Assembly (NCBI RefSeq): GCF_028993615.1
Contig: NZ_CP118632.1
Span: 930,001 to 994,000 of the forward strand
DNA from: Herbaspirillum sp. WKF16
GTDB lineage: Bacteria > Pseudomonadota > Gammaproteobacteria > Burkholderiales > Burkholderiaceae_D
Length of the DNA: 64,000 nucleotides
Direction: 5' to 3'
Part shown: positions 52,275 to 61,576 of the stretch, one piece after another
Position numbering within the stretch: position 1 is the stretch's first letter
Layout: each line of letters starts with the position of its first letter
Translations under genes and position numbers: made by a program
Notes under the pieces: model-generated
What the model saw: only the letters and a program-made list of their open reading frames with translations
Told to the model about the DNA's origin: nothing
Database searches by the model: none

Positions 52275-53423
52275 TCACCATTCGGCGAAGCTGCCATCCT
52301 TGTGGCGCCAGATCGGATTGCGCCAGCGATGGCCGACTTCCGCGCGCTGCTTCACGTATTCTTCGTTGATCTCGATGCCCAGGCCCGGACCTTGCGGGAT
52401 CTTCACGTAGCCGTCTTCATAGGCGAACACGTTCTTGTCCTTGATGTAGTCCAGCAGGTCGTTGCTCTCGTTGTAGTGGATGCCCAGGCTCTGCTCCTGG
52501 ATGAAGGCGTTGTAGCTGCCGGCATCCACCTGCAGGCAGGAGGCCAGCGCGATCGGCCCCAGCGGGCAGTGCAGCGCCAGCGCCACGTCGTAGGCCTCGG
52601 CCATGGCGGCGATCTTGCGCGTCTCGGTGATGCCGCCGGCGTGCGAGACGTCGGGCTGGATGATGTCCACGTAGCCTTCGGAGAGGATGCGCTTGAAGTC
52701 CCAGCGCGAGTACAGGCGCTCGCCCAGCGCGATCGGGGTCGAGGTCAGGTGGGCGATTTCCTTCAGGGCCTCGGAGTTCTCCGACAGCACCGGCTCCTCG
52801 ATGAACATCAGCTTGTACGGCTCCAGTTCCTTGATCAGCACCTTGGCCATGGGCTTGTGCACGCGGCCGTGGAAGTCCACGCCGATGCCGACGTTGGGGC
52901 CGACCGCCTCGCGCACCGCCTGCACGTTGGCCAGCGTCAGCTCGACCTTGTCGTAGCTGTCGATGAACTGCAGCTCTTCCGTGCCGTTCATCTTGACCGC
53001 GGTGAAGCCGCGCGCCACGGCGTTCTTGGCGGCCGCGGCGGTGTCGGCCGGGCGGTCGCCGCCGATCCAGGAGTACACGCGGATCGAGTTGCGCACCGCG
53101 CCGCCCAGCAGCTGGTGCACCGGCACGCCCAGCGACTTGCCCTTGATGTCCCACAGCGCCTGGTCGATGCCGGCCAGCGCGCTCATGTGGATGGCGCCGC
53201 CGCGATAGAAGCCGCCGCGGTAGAGGATGGTCCAGTGGTCTTCGATGTTGCGCGGATCCTTGCCGACCAGGTAGTCGGACAGCTCCTCGACCGCAGCCGC
53301 CACGCTGTGCGCGCGGCCTTCGACGATGGGCTCGCCCCAGCCGACCACGCCTTCGTCGGTTTCGATCTTGAGGAAGCACCAGCGCGGTGGAACGATGAAG
53401 GTGCTGATCTTGGTAATTTTCAT
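52275..53423 (-). CDS. dgoD: D-galactonate dehydratase
   Basis: A 382-residue enolase-superfamily enzyme that converts D-galactonate to 2-keto-3-deoxy-D-galactonate. Metal ligands are in [19 protein letters not shown] and [10 protein letters not shown]. The catalytic histidines are in DFHGR and in [14 protein letters not shown]. Length and motifs match the family along its whole extent. It is the last gene of the operon galM-dgoK-dgoA-dgoD, followed by a terminator. Its product is phosphorylated by DgoK. Confidence 0.94.
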   Translation of the reverse strand: MKITKISTFIVPPRWCFLKIETDEGVVGWGEPIVEGRAHSVAAAVEELSDYLVGKDPRNIEDHWTILYRGGFYRGGAIHMSALAGIDQALWDIKGKSLGVPVHQLLGGAVRNSIRVYSWIGGDRPADTAAAAKNAVARGFTAVKMNGTEELQFIDSYDKVELTLANVQAVREAVGPNVGIGVDFHGRVHKPMAKVLIKELEPYKLMFIEEPVLSENSEALKEIAHLTSTPIALGERLYSRWDFKRILSEGYVDIIQPDVSHAGGITETRKIAAMAEAYDVALALHCPLGPIALASCLQVDAGSYNAFIQEQSLGIHYNESNDLLDYIKDKNVFAYEDGYVKIPQGPGLGIEINEEYVKQRAEVGHRWRNPIWRHKDGSFAEW

Positions 53424-53473
53424 TGCGGGTCCGTTGGTTGTTCGTTCTTGAAAAATAATCCGCGTGGGCTGCC

Positions 53474-54112
53474 TCAGCCCAGCGCCTTCCAGGCGGCGAC
53501 GAAGGCCTGCGCGCGCTGGCGCACTTCGTTCGCCGACAGGCCCGGCGAATAGAGCGCCGAACCCAGGCCGAAGCCGGAGGCGCCGGCTTCGCGGAACACC
53601 GCCATGCCTTGCGGCGTGATGCCGCCCACCGGCAGCAGCGCGATCTCGCGCGGCACCACCGCGCGCCAGGCCTTGACCACCTGCGGGCCGAGCTGCTCGG
53701 CCGGGAACATCTTGAGCACATCGGCGCCGGCGTCCAGCGCGGCGAAGGCCTCGGTCACGGTGGCCACGCCCGGGGCGCTGTAGAGGCCGGCCGCGCGCGC
53801 CGCGCGGATGACCGCGCCGTCGCTGTGCGGCATGACGATCAGCTCGCCGCCGGCGGTCTTCACCTGCTCCACCTGCTCCGGCTTAAGCACGGTGCCGGCG
53901 CCGACGATGCAGTCCTCCGGCAGGCTGCGGCGCAGGGCGGCGATGCTCACCAGCGGTTCGGGCGAATTGAGCGGCACTTCGATGATGCGAAAGCCGCTCT
54001 CGTAGAGCGCCGCGCCGATAGCTTCGGCCTCGGTGTTGCGCACGCCGCGCAGGATGGCGATCATGCCGGTGGCGGACAGGGCGTCCGCGAATCGTTTGGG
54101 ATTGCTGTTCAT
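53474..54112 (-). CDS. dgoA: 2-dehydro-3-deoxy-6-phosphogalactonate aldolase
   Basis: A 212-residue class I aldolase that cleaves KDPGal to pyruvate and glyceraldehyde 3-phosphate. The Schiff-base lysine is in [14 protein letters not shown], and the acid-base glutamate is in [25 protein letters not shown] is also conserved. The PLNSP sequence favours the DgoA branch over the Entner-Doudoroff Eda. Start ATG at 54112, with dgoK just upstream. Confidence 0.93.
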   Translation of the reverse strand: MNSNPKRFADALSATGMIAILRGVRNTEAEAIGAALYESGFRIIEVPLNSPEPLVSIAALRRSLPEDCIVGAGTVLKPEQVEQVKTAGGELIVMPHSDGAVIRAARAAGLYSAPGVATVTEAFAALDAGADVLKMFPAEQLGPQVVKAWRAVVPREIALLPVGGITPQGMAVFREAGASGFGLGSALYSPGLSANEVRQRAQAFVAAWKALG

Positions 54113-54147
54113 GGATTCCTTGCTTGAGTATGTGTCGGGGCGCCGGC

Positions 54148-55122
54148 TCAGCCGACCAGCCCTGCGTGCCGCGCCAGCAACCAGAGGCCGGCTTCGGTGG
54201 CCTGTTCGGCCTCGCTCACCGGGCCCATGCCGTACAGCTCCAGCGCCAGCCGGTAGCGGCGGCACAGGCCGGCGTCGCCGATCAGGACGATGCGCTGGCG
54301 ATGCAGGGTGGTCATGGCCTTGAGCGCGGCGATTTCGTGGCCGATCAGCAGGCCGGAGAGATAGTCGGGCTGCGCCGCGGCGTCCAGTTCGCCGGTCAGG
54401 CCCAGCGTGCGGCTGCTGAAGATGTTGGAGAGCACGCCGGCCAGGCCTTCGGGCGTCTGCGCCACGCGCGCGCCGCGGATGAAGGCGGCGTCGTCCGGCG
54501 CATCCGGCTTGTGCATGGTGCGACCGAGGATGGTGTGCGTGGACAGCGCGCCGTAGACTTCGCCGGTCATGAAGGTGTCGAAATGCTGCAGGCGGCCATG
54601 GCTCACGCGCACCCATTTCGAGTGGGTGCCGGGCAGGCCGATCAGCAGCTCGTCGTCATGGAACTGGCGCAGCGCGCCGACCACCTGGGTTTCCTCGCCA
54701 CGCATCACGTTGGGCAGCGTCGAGACTTGCAGCAAGCCCGGCACGATGTGCAGCGCGCGGCCGGCGCCGGTGTCCACCTGCGTGAGCTTGCGGCCGATAC
54801 GGTCCGGCGCCAGCGGTACGGTCAGGTAGGGCGCCTCGCGCCAGCCCTGCTTGCTGCCGACCATGCCGGCGGCGATCAGCGGAGCGTCGGGCGCGGCTTC
54901 CATCCAGTCGCCGCAGGCCGAGTGCAGCGCCAGGCGGAACGGCGCCTCGGGATCGTCGCCGACTTCCACCACCGGCAGGTTCATGATGCCCCAGGGATGA
55001 GCGCGTCGTTCCAGCACCTCGCCCTGCGCGCCGAAGCGGTAGCAGCGCAACGAGGATGTGCCCCAGTCCAGCGCGATCAGTGCGCAGGACGAAGCGCTGT
55101 CGTTATGTGTGTCTTTCTTCAT
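54148..55122 (-). CDS. dgoK: 2-dehydro-3-deoxygalactonokinase
   Basis: A 324-residue sugar kinase. The N-terminus ALIALDWGTSSLRCYRFG is the phosphate-1 loop of the hexokinase/actin-fold family DgoK, and LIGLPGTHSKWVRV is the typical ADP-site stretch. It phosphorylates 2-keto-3-deoxygalactonate. It lies between galM and dgoA in the same orientation with gaps of 27 and 35 bp. Confidence 0.92.
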   Translation of the reverse strand: MKKDTHNDSASSCALIALDWGTSSLRCYRFGAQGEVLERRAHPWGIMNLPVVEVGDDPEAPFRLALHSACGDWMEAAPDAPLIAAGMVGSKQGWREAPYLTVPLAPDRIGRKLTQVDTGAGRALHIVPGLLQVSTLPNVMRGEETQVVGALRQFHDDELLIGLPGTHSKWVRVSHGRLQHFDTFMTGEVYGALSTHTILGRTMHKPDAPDDAAFIRGARVAQTPEGLAGVLSNIFSSRTLGLTGELDAAAQPDYLSGLLIGHEIAALKAMTTLHRQRIVLIGDAGLCRRYRLALELYGMGPVSEAEQATEAGLWLLARHAGLVG

Positions 55123-55149
55123 TGTCTCAAGTCGTATTGCCGCCGGCGC

Positions 55150-56076
55150 TCAGGTCTCGCACACGGAGAATCGGGTCAGCAGCACCATGTCTTCGCCCGG
55201 CGCCAGGTCGATCAGGCCCGGGCGGTTGGGCATGTGGAAGGCGTCGATGGGATGGGTGATCGGTTCCAGGCAGAAGTAGCCCAGGCCCGGCGGCCGGTAC
55301 ATCAGCGCATAGCCGCTGCGGTCGGTGGTGTGCATCTGCAGGCGCAGGCCGCGCGTGGGATCCTCGATCATGGCCAGGCCGTCCCAGCCTTCGAAGCAGT
55401 TGTCCACCAGCGGGCCTTCCAGCGGCGCCGGGCGGTTGTAGTCCCAGCTCAGCGGCAATTTGCGCGCGAAGCCGGTGGGAATCGGATCGGCGCCCGACAT
55501 CCACGCGCCGCGCGAGCGGAATTGCAGGCGCGTCCTGGCGTCATGCAGGAAGTAGGGATGCAGGCCGAGGCCGAAGGGCAGCGCCTCGGCGCCGGTATTG
55601 GTCACGCGCAGCTCGATCTCCAGCGAATTCTCGCGCAGCGTGAGCAGCTGGCGCGCGCTGTAGACGTAGGGATTGCCGTCGAAGCGCGCCGACTCCAGCT
55701 CCAGCGTCATGCGGTCTTCGGCCTGCGCGGAGACCTTCCAGGCCTGCAGCCAGCTGTCGCCGTGGATCGGGTAGGGCTCGCCGGCGCGGTTGGCCGCCAC
55801 CGGGTAGGTCTTGCCGCCGAATTCGAAACCGCCTTCGGTGATGCGGTTGGACCAGGGCAGCAGCGGGAAGCAGGCGGTGGTGTAGAGGTCGGCGGCGCGC
55901 GCGTCCCACGGGCGGAACAGCGGCAGCCACTGGTCGCCGCGTTGCCAGTCCCAGGCCGCGATACTTCCGCCCAGGCTGGGCATCACGCGCAGGCGCTGGC
56001 GTCCGGATTGCAATGTATGTATTTCCGGCAGCGCCTGGGCGCCTGCGGGGAGGGCATCGGTTGCTCGGGAGGGCAT
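55150..56076 (-). CDS. Aldose 1-epimerase family protein
   Basis: A 308-residue galactose-mutarotase-like beta sandwich. Landmarks are FPLLPWSNRITEGGFEFGGKTY, cited as the family core, LGLHPYF and CLEPITHPIDAFHMPN with the catalytic glutamate and a histidine. The family interconverts alpha and beta anomers of hexoses. The start at 56076 was chosen at the point where the homologous region begins; 36 more codons upstream are in frame but lack signs of coding. It heads the dgo operon, divergent from the sugar importer. Confidence 0.85.
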   Translation of the reverse strand: MPSRATDALPAGAQALPEIHTLQSGRQRLRVMPSLGGSIAAWDWQRGDQWLPLFRPWDARAADLYTTACFPLLPWSNRITEGGFEFGGKTYPVAANRAGEPYPIHGDSWLQAWKVSAQAEDRMTLELESARFDGNPYVYSARQLLTLRENSLEIELRVTNTGAEALPFGLGLHPYFLHDARTRLQFRSRGAWMSGADPIPTGFARKLPLSWDYNRPAPLEGPLVDNCFEGWDGLAMIEDPTRGLRLQMHTTDRSGYALMYRPPGLGYFCLEPITHPIDAFHMPNRPGLIDLAPGEDMVLLTRFSVCET

Positions 56077-56274
56077 GGTGTCTCGTATGTTGTTATGGGA
56101 TGCAGCGCGCGGGAAACGGCATTGTGTGCCGGCTTCGCGGAAGGTCATCGCATGAGGGAGAGGATTGCTCACGTTACGTCGCACTCACGTCTTCTTACGC
56201 AATGCGCTTCAAAAAAAACAGGTCGATGCTATCACCGGGGTTGGGTGCGGAATAATGAAAAAAAGAACGCAAGC

Positions 56275-56290
56275 GATATCAAAATTGTGA
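56275..56290 (+). promoter_or_regulatory. Repeated regulator box, copy 1
   Basis: GATATCAAAATTGTGA, preceded by AAGC. Confidence 0.5.
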
Positions 56291-56367
56291 GCGGCGGCCG
56301 AGGGAAAAACGGCGCGCCGCACTCGCATCCGCGCCCCGCGCGGCACGCTTTCATCGATGCGGGAAAC

Positions 56368-56384
56368 GATATCGAAATTCGTGA
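56368..56384 (+). promoter_or_regulatory. Repeated regulator box, copy 2
   Basis: GATATCGAAATTCGTGA, 9 bp upstream of the predicted -35 box. Confidence 0.5.
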
Positions 56385-56392
56385 AAAATTCA

Positions 56393-56422
56393 TTGGATAC
56401 ATATTTTTTGCTCTCCTAATAT
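56393..56422 (+). promoter_or_regulatory. Candidate promoter of the sugar importer operon
   Basis: TTGGAT and TAATAT with an 18-bp spacer, 151 bp before the binding-protein gene. Confidence 0.5.
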
Positions 56423-56573
56423 GGAGCGCGAATTGAAGGGATGGATGCTTCCCCCAATTTGAGACTGCAACGCGCCGTAACATCGAACAAGAGCAAAGCA
56501 AGGCCGGCGCAGCGCACGCACTTCTTGCACATAACAAAGGAAATCGACGATTTCCGGCCAATGGAGACAAACA

Positions 56574-57548
56574 ATGAAAACGAAGAGAAGAGCGCTTCTG
56601 GGCGCAGCCATCTGCATGACCCTGGGCGGCGCCATCACCGGCATGCCCGCGTTCGCCGCCGACAAGCCGCTGACCCTTGGCTTCTCGCAGGTCGGCGCCG
56701 AGAGCGAATGGCGCACCGCCAACACGGTGTCGATCAAGGATGCGGCCAAGCAGGCCGGCGTCAACCTGAAGTTCGCCGACGCGCAGCAGAAGCAGGAGAA
56801 CCAGGTCAAGGCGATCCGCTCCTTCATCGCCCAGAAGGTCGACGTGATCGCCTTCTCGCCGGTGGTGGAATCGGGCTGGGAAACCGTACTGCGTGAAGCC
56901 AAGGCCGCCAAGATCCCGGTGATCCTGACCGACCGCGCGGTCAACGTGACCGACAAGTCGCTGTACGTGACCTTCATCGGTTCGGACTTCGTCGAAGAAG
57001 GCCGCCGCGCCGGACGCTGGCTGCAGGAGAAGGCCAAGACCCTGCCGGCCGGCGACATCAACATCGTCGAGCTGCAAGGCACCGTCGGCTCGGCGCCGGC
57101 GATCGACCGCAAGGCCGGTTTCGAGGAAATCATCAAGACCGATCCGCGCTTCAAGATCATCCGTTCGCAGACCGGCGACTTCACCCGCGCCAAGGGCAAG
57201 GAAGTGATGGAAGCCTTCCTCAAGGCTGACGGCAAGAAGATCAACGTGCTCTACGCGCACAACGACGACATGGCCATCGGCGCCATCCAGGCGATCGAAG
57301 AAGCCGGCATGAAGCCGGGCAAGGACATCATCGTCATCTCGATCGACGGCGTGAAGGGCGCTTTCGAAGCCATGATGGCCGGCAAGCTCAACGTGACCGT
57401 CGAGTGCAGCCCGCTGCTGGGCCCGCAGCTGATGCAGATCGCCAAGGACGTGAAGGCCGGCAAGGAAGTGCCCAAGCGCATCACTACCGAGGAAGGCGTG
57501 TTCCCGGCCGAAGTCGCGGCCAAGGAATTCCCGAACCGCAAGTATTGA
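56574..57548 (+). CDS. Sugar ABC transporter binding protein (YtfQ-like)
   Basis: A 324-residue periplasmic binding protein of the sugar-binding type 1 family. A Sec signal ends at AFA-AD (residue 27). The ligand region starts LGFSQVGAESEWRTANTVSIKDAA, which closely resembles YtfQ, the galactofuranose receptor of E. coli. Later motifs are IVELQGTVGSAPAIDRKAGFEE and YAHNDDMAIGAIQAIEEAG. It is the first gene of the importer operon, strongly biased in codons. The ligand here may be galactose, galactofuranose or arabinose, in keeping with the divergent dgo operon. Confidence 0.9.
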   Translation: MKTKRRALLGAAICMTLGGAITGMPAFAADKPLTLGFSQVGAESEWRTANTVSIKDAAKQAGVNLKFADAQQKQENQVKAIRSFIAQKVDVIAFSPVVESGWETVLREAKAAKIPVILTDRAVNVTDKSLYVTFIGSDFVEEGRRAGRWLQEKAKTLPAGDINIVELQGTVGSAPAIDRKAGFEEIIKTDPRFKIIRSQTGDFTRAKGKEVMEAFLKADGKKINVLYAHNDDMAIGAIQAIEEAGMKPGKDIIVISIDGVKGAFEAMMAGKLNVTVECSPLLGPQLMQIAKDVKAGKEVPKRITTEEGVFPAEVAAKEFPNRKY

Positions 57549-57556
57549 GCGTCAGT

Positions 57557-57581
57557 GGCGCAGCCTGATCGAGGCTGCGCC
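57557..57581 (+). other. Intergenic hairpin after the binding-protein gene
   Basis: GGCGCAGCCT and AGGCTGCGCC around GATCG, 9 bp after the stop codon and without a T tract. Such hairpins often protect the upstream mRNA so that more binding protein is made than ATPase. Confidence 0.6.
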
Positions 57582-57637
57582 GCTTCAGGCTCTGCGCGCC
57601 CCGGCCCCGGCCGGGGCGCTGGTTCGTGCGGCGCACG

Positions 57638-57666
57638 TTGAACGACGCTGTCGCCACGACGACAGC
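57638..57666 (+). repeat. Degenerate REP-like half unit
   Basis: TTGAACGACGCTG matches the head of the REP-like units elsewhere, but the hairpin part is altered (TCGCCACGACGACAGCGA). It lies between the binding-protein and ATPase genes. Confidence 0.5.
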
Positions 57667-57692
57667 GATTTGGTTTCCTTGCAGGAGTGTCG

Positions 57693-59243
57693 ATGACGAT
57701 GTCTGTCGGGACGCAGGCGCGTCCCATGCTGGAACTGAGCGGTATCCATAAGGCGTTCGCCGGCGTGAAAGCGCTGGCCGATGTCGGCTTGCGTCTGTAT
57801 CCCGGGGAAGTGCATACCCTGATGGGCCAGAATGGCGCAGGCAAATCCACCCTGATCAAGGTGTTGACCGGCGTCTACGAGCCCGACAGCGGGCGCATCG
57901 CGCTGGACGGGCGCGAGATCGCGCCGGCCTCCACCCTGCAGGCGCAGGCGCTGGGCATCAGCACGGTCTACCAGGAAGTCAATCTTTGTCCCAATCTTTC
58001 CGTGGCCGAGAACATCTTCGTCGGCCGCTATCCGCGCCGCTTCGGCCGCATCGACTGGAAGACGGTGCACGCCGAGTCGCGCCGCCTGCTGCAGCAGTTG
58101 CAGATCGACATCGACGTCGGCGCGCAGCTGTCGTCCTATCCGCTGGCGATCCAGCAGATGGTGGCGATCTCGCGCGCGCTGTCGGTGTCGGCCAAGGTGC
58201 TGATCCTCGACGAGCCGACCTCCAGCCTGGACGAGGCCGAGGTGCAGCAACTGTTCAAGGTGCTGCGCCGGCTGCGCGAGCAGGGCATGGCGATCCTGTT
58301 CGTCACCCACTTCCTTGAGCAAACCTACGAGATATCGGACCGCATCACCGTGCTGCGCAATGGCGTGCGCGAGGGCGAATACCTGGTGGCCGACCTGTCG
58401 CGCCTGGAGCTGGTCAACAAGATGGTCGGCGTGACCGCGGTCGACCAGCGCAAGGTCGAGGCCGGCGCCGAGGCGCTGGCGCAGGAGCTGTCGGCCGACG
58501 AGGCCGGGCGCGGCGAGGTGTTCCTGCAGGCGCGCGGTTTCGGCCGCAAGGGCATGCTGGCGCCGCAGGACCTGGAGTTGCGGCGCGGCGAGGTGTTCGG
58601 CCTGTGCGGCCTGCTCGGCTCCGGCCGTACCGAGATGGCGCGCCTGCTGTTCGGCGCCGACCGCGCCGACAGCGGCGAACTGCTGGTGGGCGGCAAGAGC
58701 GTCAAGCTCAACGTCCCGCGCGACGCCATCGCCGCCGGCATCGGTTTCTGTTCGGAAGACCGCAAAAAAGAAGGCGCGATCCTGGAACTGTCGGTGCGGG
58801 AGAACATCGTGCTGGCGCTGCAGGCCCGGCTGGGCCTGTTCCGCGTGCTGCCGAGGAAGCGCCAGAACCAGATCGCGGCCGACTACGTGAAGTGGCTGGG
58901 CATCAAGACCGCCGACCTCGAAATCCCGATCGGCTCGCTCTCCGGCGGCAACCAGCAAAAGGCGCTGCTGGCGCGCTGGCTGGCCACCGACCCCGGCATG
59001 CTGATCCTGGATGAACCCACGCGCGGCATCGACGTGCGCGCCAAGCAGGAGATCATGGATTTCGTCATCGCGATGTGCCGCAAGGGCATGGCCATTCTTT
59101 TCATTTCTTCCGAGATCCCGGAGGTCATCCGCTGCAGCGACCGCATGCTGGTGCTGCGCGACCGCCGGGCCGGCGGCGAGTACCGGCGCGGCGAGCTCGA
59201 CGAGCAGTCGGTGCTGCAGGTGATCGCGGGAGAAGCCGCATGA
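57693..59243 (+). CDS. Sugar ABC transporter ATP-binding protein (YtfR-like)
   Basis: A 516-residue protein with two fused ABC domains. The first has Walker A GQNGAGKST (45-53) and Walker B LILDEPTSSLDEAE, with a degenerate signature (PLAIQQMVAISRA). The second has a non-canonical Walker A (GLLGSGRTEM) and a proper signature SLSGGNQQKALLARW. This asymmetry is usual for RbsA/MglA/YtfR ATPases. AGGAG at 57683-57687 selects the ATG at 57693; another lies at 57699. It overlaps the next permease by four bases. Confidence 0.92.
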   Translation: MTMSVGTQARPMLELSGIHKAFAGVKALADVGLRLYPGEVHTLMGQNGAGKSTLIKVLTGVYEPDSGRIALDGREIAPASTLQAQALGISTVYQEVNLCPNLSVAENIFVGRYPRRFGRIDWKTVHAESRRLLQQLQIDIDVGAQLSSYPLAIQQMVAISRALSVSAKVLILDEPTSSLDEAEVQQLFKVLRRLREQGMAILFVTHFLEQTYEISDRITVLRNGVREGEYLVADLSRLELVNKMVGVTAVDQRKVEAGAEALAQELSADEAGRGEVFLQARGFGRKGMLAPQDLELRRGEVFGLCGLLGSGRTEMARLLFGADRADSGELLVGGKSVKLNVPRDAIAAGIGFCSEDRKKEGAILELSVRENIVLALQARLGLFRVLPRKRQNQIAADYVKWLGIKTADLEIPIGSLSGGNQQKALLARWLATDPGMLILDEPTRGIDVRAKQEIMDFVIAMCRKGMAILFISSEIPEVIRCSDRMLVLRDRRAGGEYRRGELDEQSVLQVIAGEAA

Positions 59244-60328
59244 GCGCTTCCATGGATTCCAAATTGATACCCGACACATCCGACACCGCCGGCGGCGGCA
59301 TTCCCGGCGCGCTGGCCTGGCTCATGCGCCATCCCCTGGTGCGCCCGCTGGCCGCGCTGGCGGCGTTGCTGCTGATCGATTTCTTCCTGGTGCCGGGCTT
59401 CTTCCGGCTGGAGATCAAGGACGGCCACCTGTACGGCGCCCTGGTCGACATCGTCAACCGCGCCGCGCCGCTGATGCTGGCGGCGCTGGGCATGACGCTG
59501 GTGATCGCCACGCGCGGCGTCGACATTTCGGTCGGCGCGGTAGTGGCCATCTCCGGCGCGGTGGCGGCGATCCTGATCGGCGGCAAGATGGTGGTGATCG
59601 ACGGCGTGTCGCAGTACGTCAGCAACGTGCCGATGGTGTGGGCGCTGGTCGCGGCCATGGGCGCGGCGCTGTTGTGCGGCGCCTGGAACGGCCTGCTGGT
59701 GGCGGGGCTCGGGCTGCAGCCCATCATCGCCACCCTGATCCTGATGGTGGCCGGCCGCGGGCTGGCGCAGTTGCTGACCGACGGCCAGATCGTCACGGTT
59801 TATTACAAGCCCTTCTTCTTCCTCGGCGGCGGCTACCTGTTCGGCCTGCCGTTCTCCCTCTATATAGCGGGGGCGATGTTCGTGCTGCTGGCGCTGCTGA
59901 TGAAGAAGACCGCGCTGGGGCTGTTCATCCAATCGGTCGGCATCAATCCGGTGGCCTCGCGCCTGGCCGGCATCCGCACCGCGGCGCTGATCTTCTTCGT
60001 CTACATGTTCTGCAGCGCCTGCGCCGGGCTGGCAGGATTGATGATCGCCTCCAACATCAAGAGTGCCGACGCCAACAACGCCGGCCTGCTGCTGGAGCTG
60101 GACGCCATCCTGGCGGTGACGCTGGGCGGCACCTCGCTGGCCGGCGGCAAGTTCAGCCTGGTGGGCAGCGTGATCGGCGCGCTCATCATCCAGACCCTGA
60201 CCTACACCATCTACTCGCTGGGCGTACCGCCCGAGGTGAACATGGTGGTCAAGTCCATCGTCGTGTTCCTGGTGTGCCTGTCGCAATCGCCGGAATTCCG
60301 CCGCATCTTCAAGTCAGCCAAATCATGA
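59240..60328 (+). CDS. Sugar ABC transporter permease (YtfT-like)
   Basis: A 362-residue membrane protein of the BPD_transp_2 family. Landmarks are GMTLVIATRGVDISVGAVVAISGAVA and LAVTLGGTSLAGGKFSLVGSVIGALIIQTL. About eight to ten helices are expected. It begins with an ATGA overlap to the ATPase stop and ends with an ATGA overlap to the second permease, showing tight coupling. It forms one half of the channel. Confidence 0.92.
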   Translation: MSASMDSKLIPDTSDTAGGGIPGALAWLMRHPLVRPLAALAALLLIDFFLVPGFFRLEIKDGHLYGALVDIVNRAAPLMLAALGMTLVIATRGVDISVGAVVAISGAVAAILIGGKMVVIDGVSQYVSNVPMVWALVAAMGAALLCGAWNGLLVAGLGLQPIIATLILMVAGRGLAQLLTDGQIVTVYYKPFFFLGGGYLFGLPFSLYIAGAMFVLLALLMKKTALGLFIQSVGINPVASRLAGIRTAALIFFVYMFCSACAGLAGLMIASNIKSADANNAGLLLELDAILAVTLGGTSLAGGKFSLVGSVIGALIIQTLTYTIYSLGVPPEVNMVVKSIVVFLVCLSQSPEFRRIFKSAKS

Positions 60329-61347
60329 ACGCGATTCCCTTCCTGCGCCGCGCCGCCGGCGCGCCCTGGTTCACTTCCCTGGTCACGGTGGCGCTGCTGG
60401 CGATCATGCTGCTGGCCGGCGCCGCCGGCTACGACGGCTTCCTGTCGCCGCAGGTGATGCTGAACCTGCTGATCGACAACTCCTTCCTGCTGGTGGTGGC
60501 CATCGGCATGACCTTCGTGATCCTCTCGGGCGGCATCGACCTTTCGGTGGGCTCGGTGCTGGCGCTGACCACCATGCTCTCGGCCTGGATGCTGCAGAGC
60601 TGGCACTGGAATCCGTTCGTGGTGATCGCCGTCGTGCTGGCGCTGGGAGCCGCCTTTGGCGCGGCGATGGGGGCGCTGATCCATTACTTCAAGCTGCAGG
60701 CCTTCATCGTCACGCTGGCCGGCATGTTCCTGGCGCGCGGCTTGTGCTACCTGATCAGCATCAATTCCATCACCATCGACGATCCGCTGTTTACCGCCAT
60801 GTCGCAGACCCGCATCGAGTTCGGCGAGCTGTTCATCTCGCCCAGCGTGGTGATCGCCGTGGCGATGCTGGCCGTGGCCATCTGGCTGGCGCACTGCACG
60901 CGCTTCGGGCGCGCAGTCTACGCCATCGGCGGCAACGAGCAGTCGGCCATGCTGATGGGCTTGCCGGTGGGGCGCACCAAGGTGCTGATCTACGCCTTCA
61001 GCGGATTTTGCGCGGCGCTGGGTGGCGTGCTGTTCTCGTTCTACATGCTCTCCGGCTACGGCCTGCACGCGCAGGGCGCCGAGCTCGACGCCATCGCCGC
61101 GGTGGTGATCGGCGGCACGCTGTTGACCGGCGGCTACGGCTACGTGGCCGGCACGCTGACCGGCGTGCTCATCCTTGGGGTGATCCAGACCCTGATCGCC
61201 TTCGACGGCACGCTCAGTTCGTGGTGGACCAAGATCTTCATCGGCGCGCTGCTGTTCGTGTTTTGCGTGGCGCAACGCGTGATCTCGATGGGGGCCGCGC
61301 GACGCAAATCGGCCGTGCCTCCGAAAACCGCTCCGGTGGCGGCCTGA
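60325..61347 (+). CDS. Sugar ABC transporter permease (YjfF-like)
   Basis: A 340-residue membrane protein similar to YjfF. It carries GMTFVILSGGIDLSVGSVLALTTM, FIVTLAGMFLARGLCY and YAIGGNEQSAMLMGLPV. It is the second channel subunit of the importer encoded from 56574. It is followed by a 229-bp AT-richer gap before chvE. Confidence 0.92.
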   Translation: MNAIPFLRRAAGAPWFTSLVTVALLAIMLLAGAAGYDGFLSPQVMLNLLIDNSFLLVVAIGMTFVILSGGIDLSVGSVLALTTMLSAWMLQSWHWNPFVVIAVVLALGAAFGAAMGALIHYFKLQAFIVTLAGMFLARGLCYLISINSITIDDPLFTAMSQTRIEFGELFISPSVVIAVAMLAVAIWLAHCTRFGRAVYAIGGNEQSAMLMGLPVGRTKVLIYAFSGFCAALGGVLFSFYMLSGYGLHAQGAELDAIAAVVIGGTLLTGGYGYVAGTLTGVLILGVIQTLIAFDGTLSSWWTKIFIGALLFVFCVAQRVISMGAARRKSAVPPKTAPVAA

Positions 61348-61576
61348 CGCAGGTTTGTATAGATAACTTCAGATAACTTTACATAGAGGGAGTCATACTA
61401 AAAAGCATATCCATTACGCTCAAAAAATCATTAGAAATGTATTGGTAAAGTCATTAATGTAGAGGCCGCAAAACAGTGCCACTGCGTAATGCGTCACTTG
61501 CACCACTTGCACAACAAAACCCGGTGGCGCTGTTTCGACAACAACAACACGCCATTCATAACAGGAGACATACGGC

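Larger units (their letters stand above)
56077..56573. promoter_or_regulatory. Divergent control region between dgo operon and sugar importer
   Basis: A 497-bp region with AT-rich blocks. Two direct copies of GATATCRAAATT(C)GTGA occur at 56275-56290 and 56368-56384, 93 bp apart. A reasonable promoter follows on the plus strand. No gene was recognised. Confidence 0.6.
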
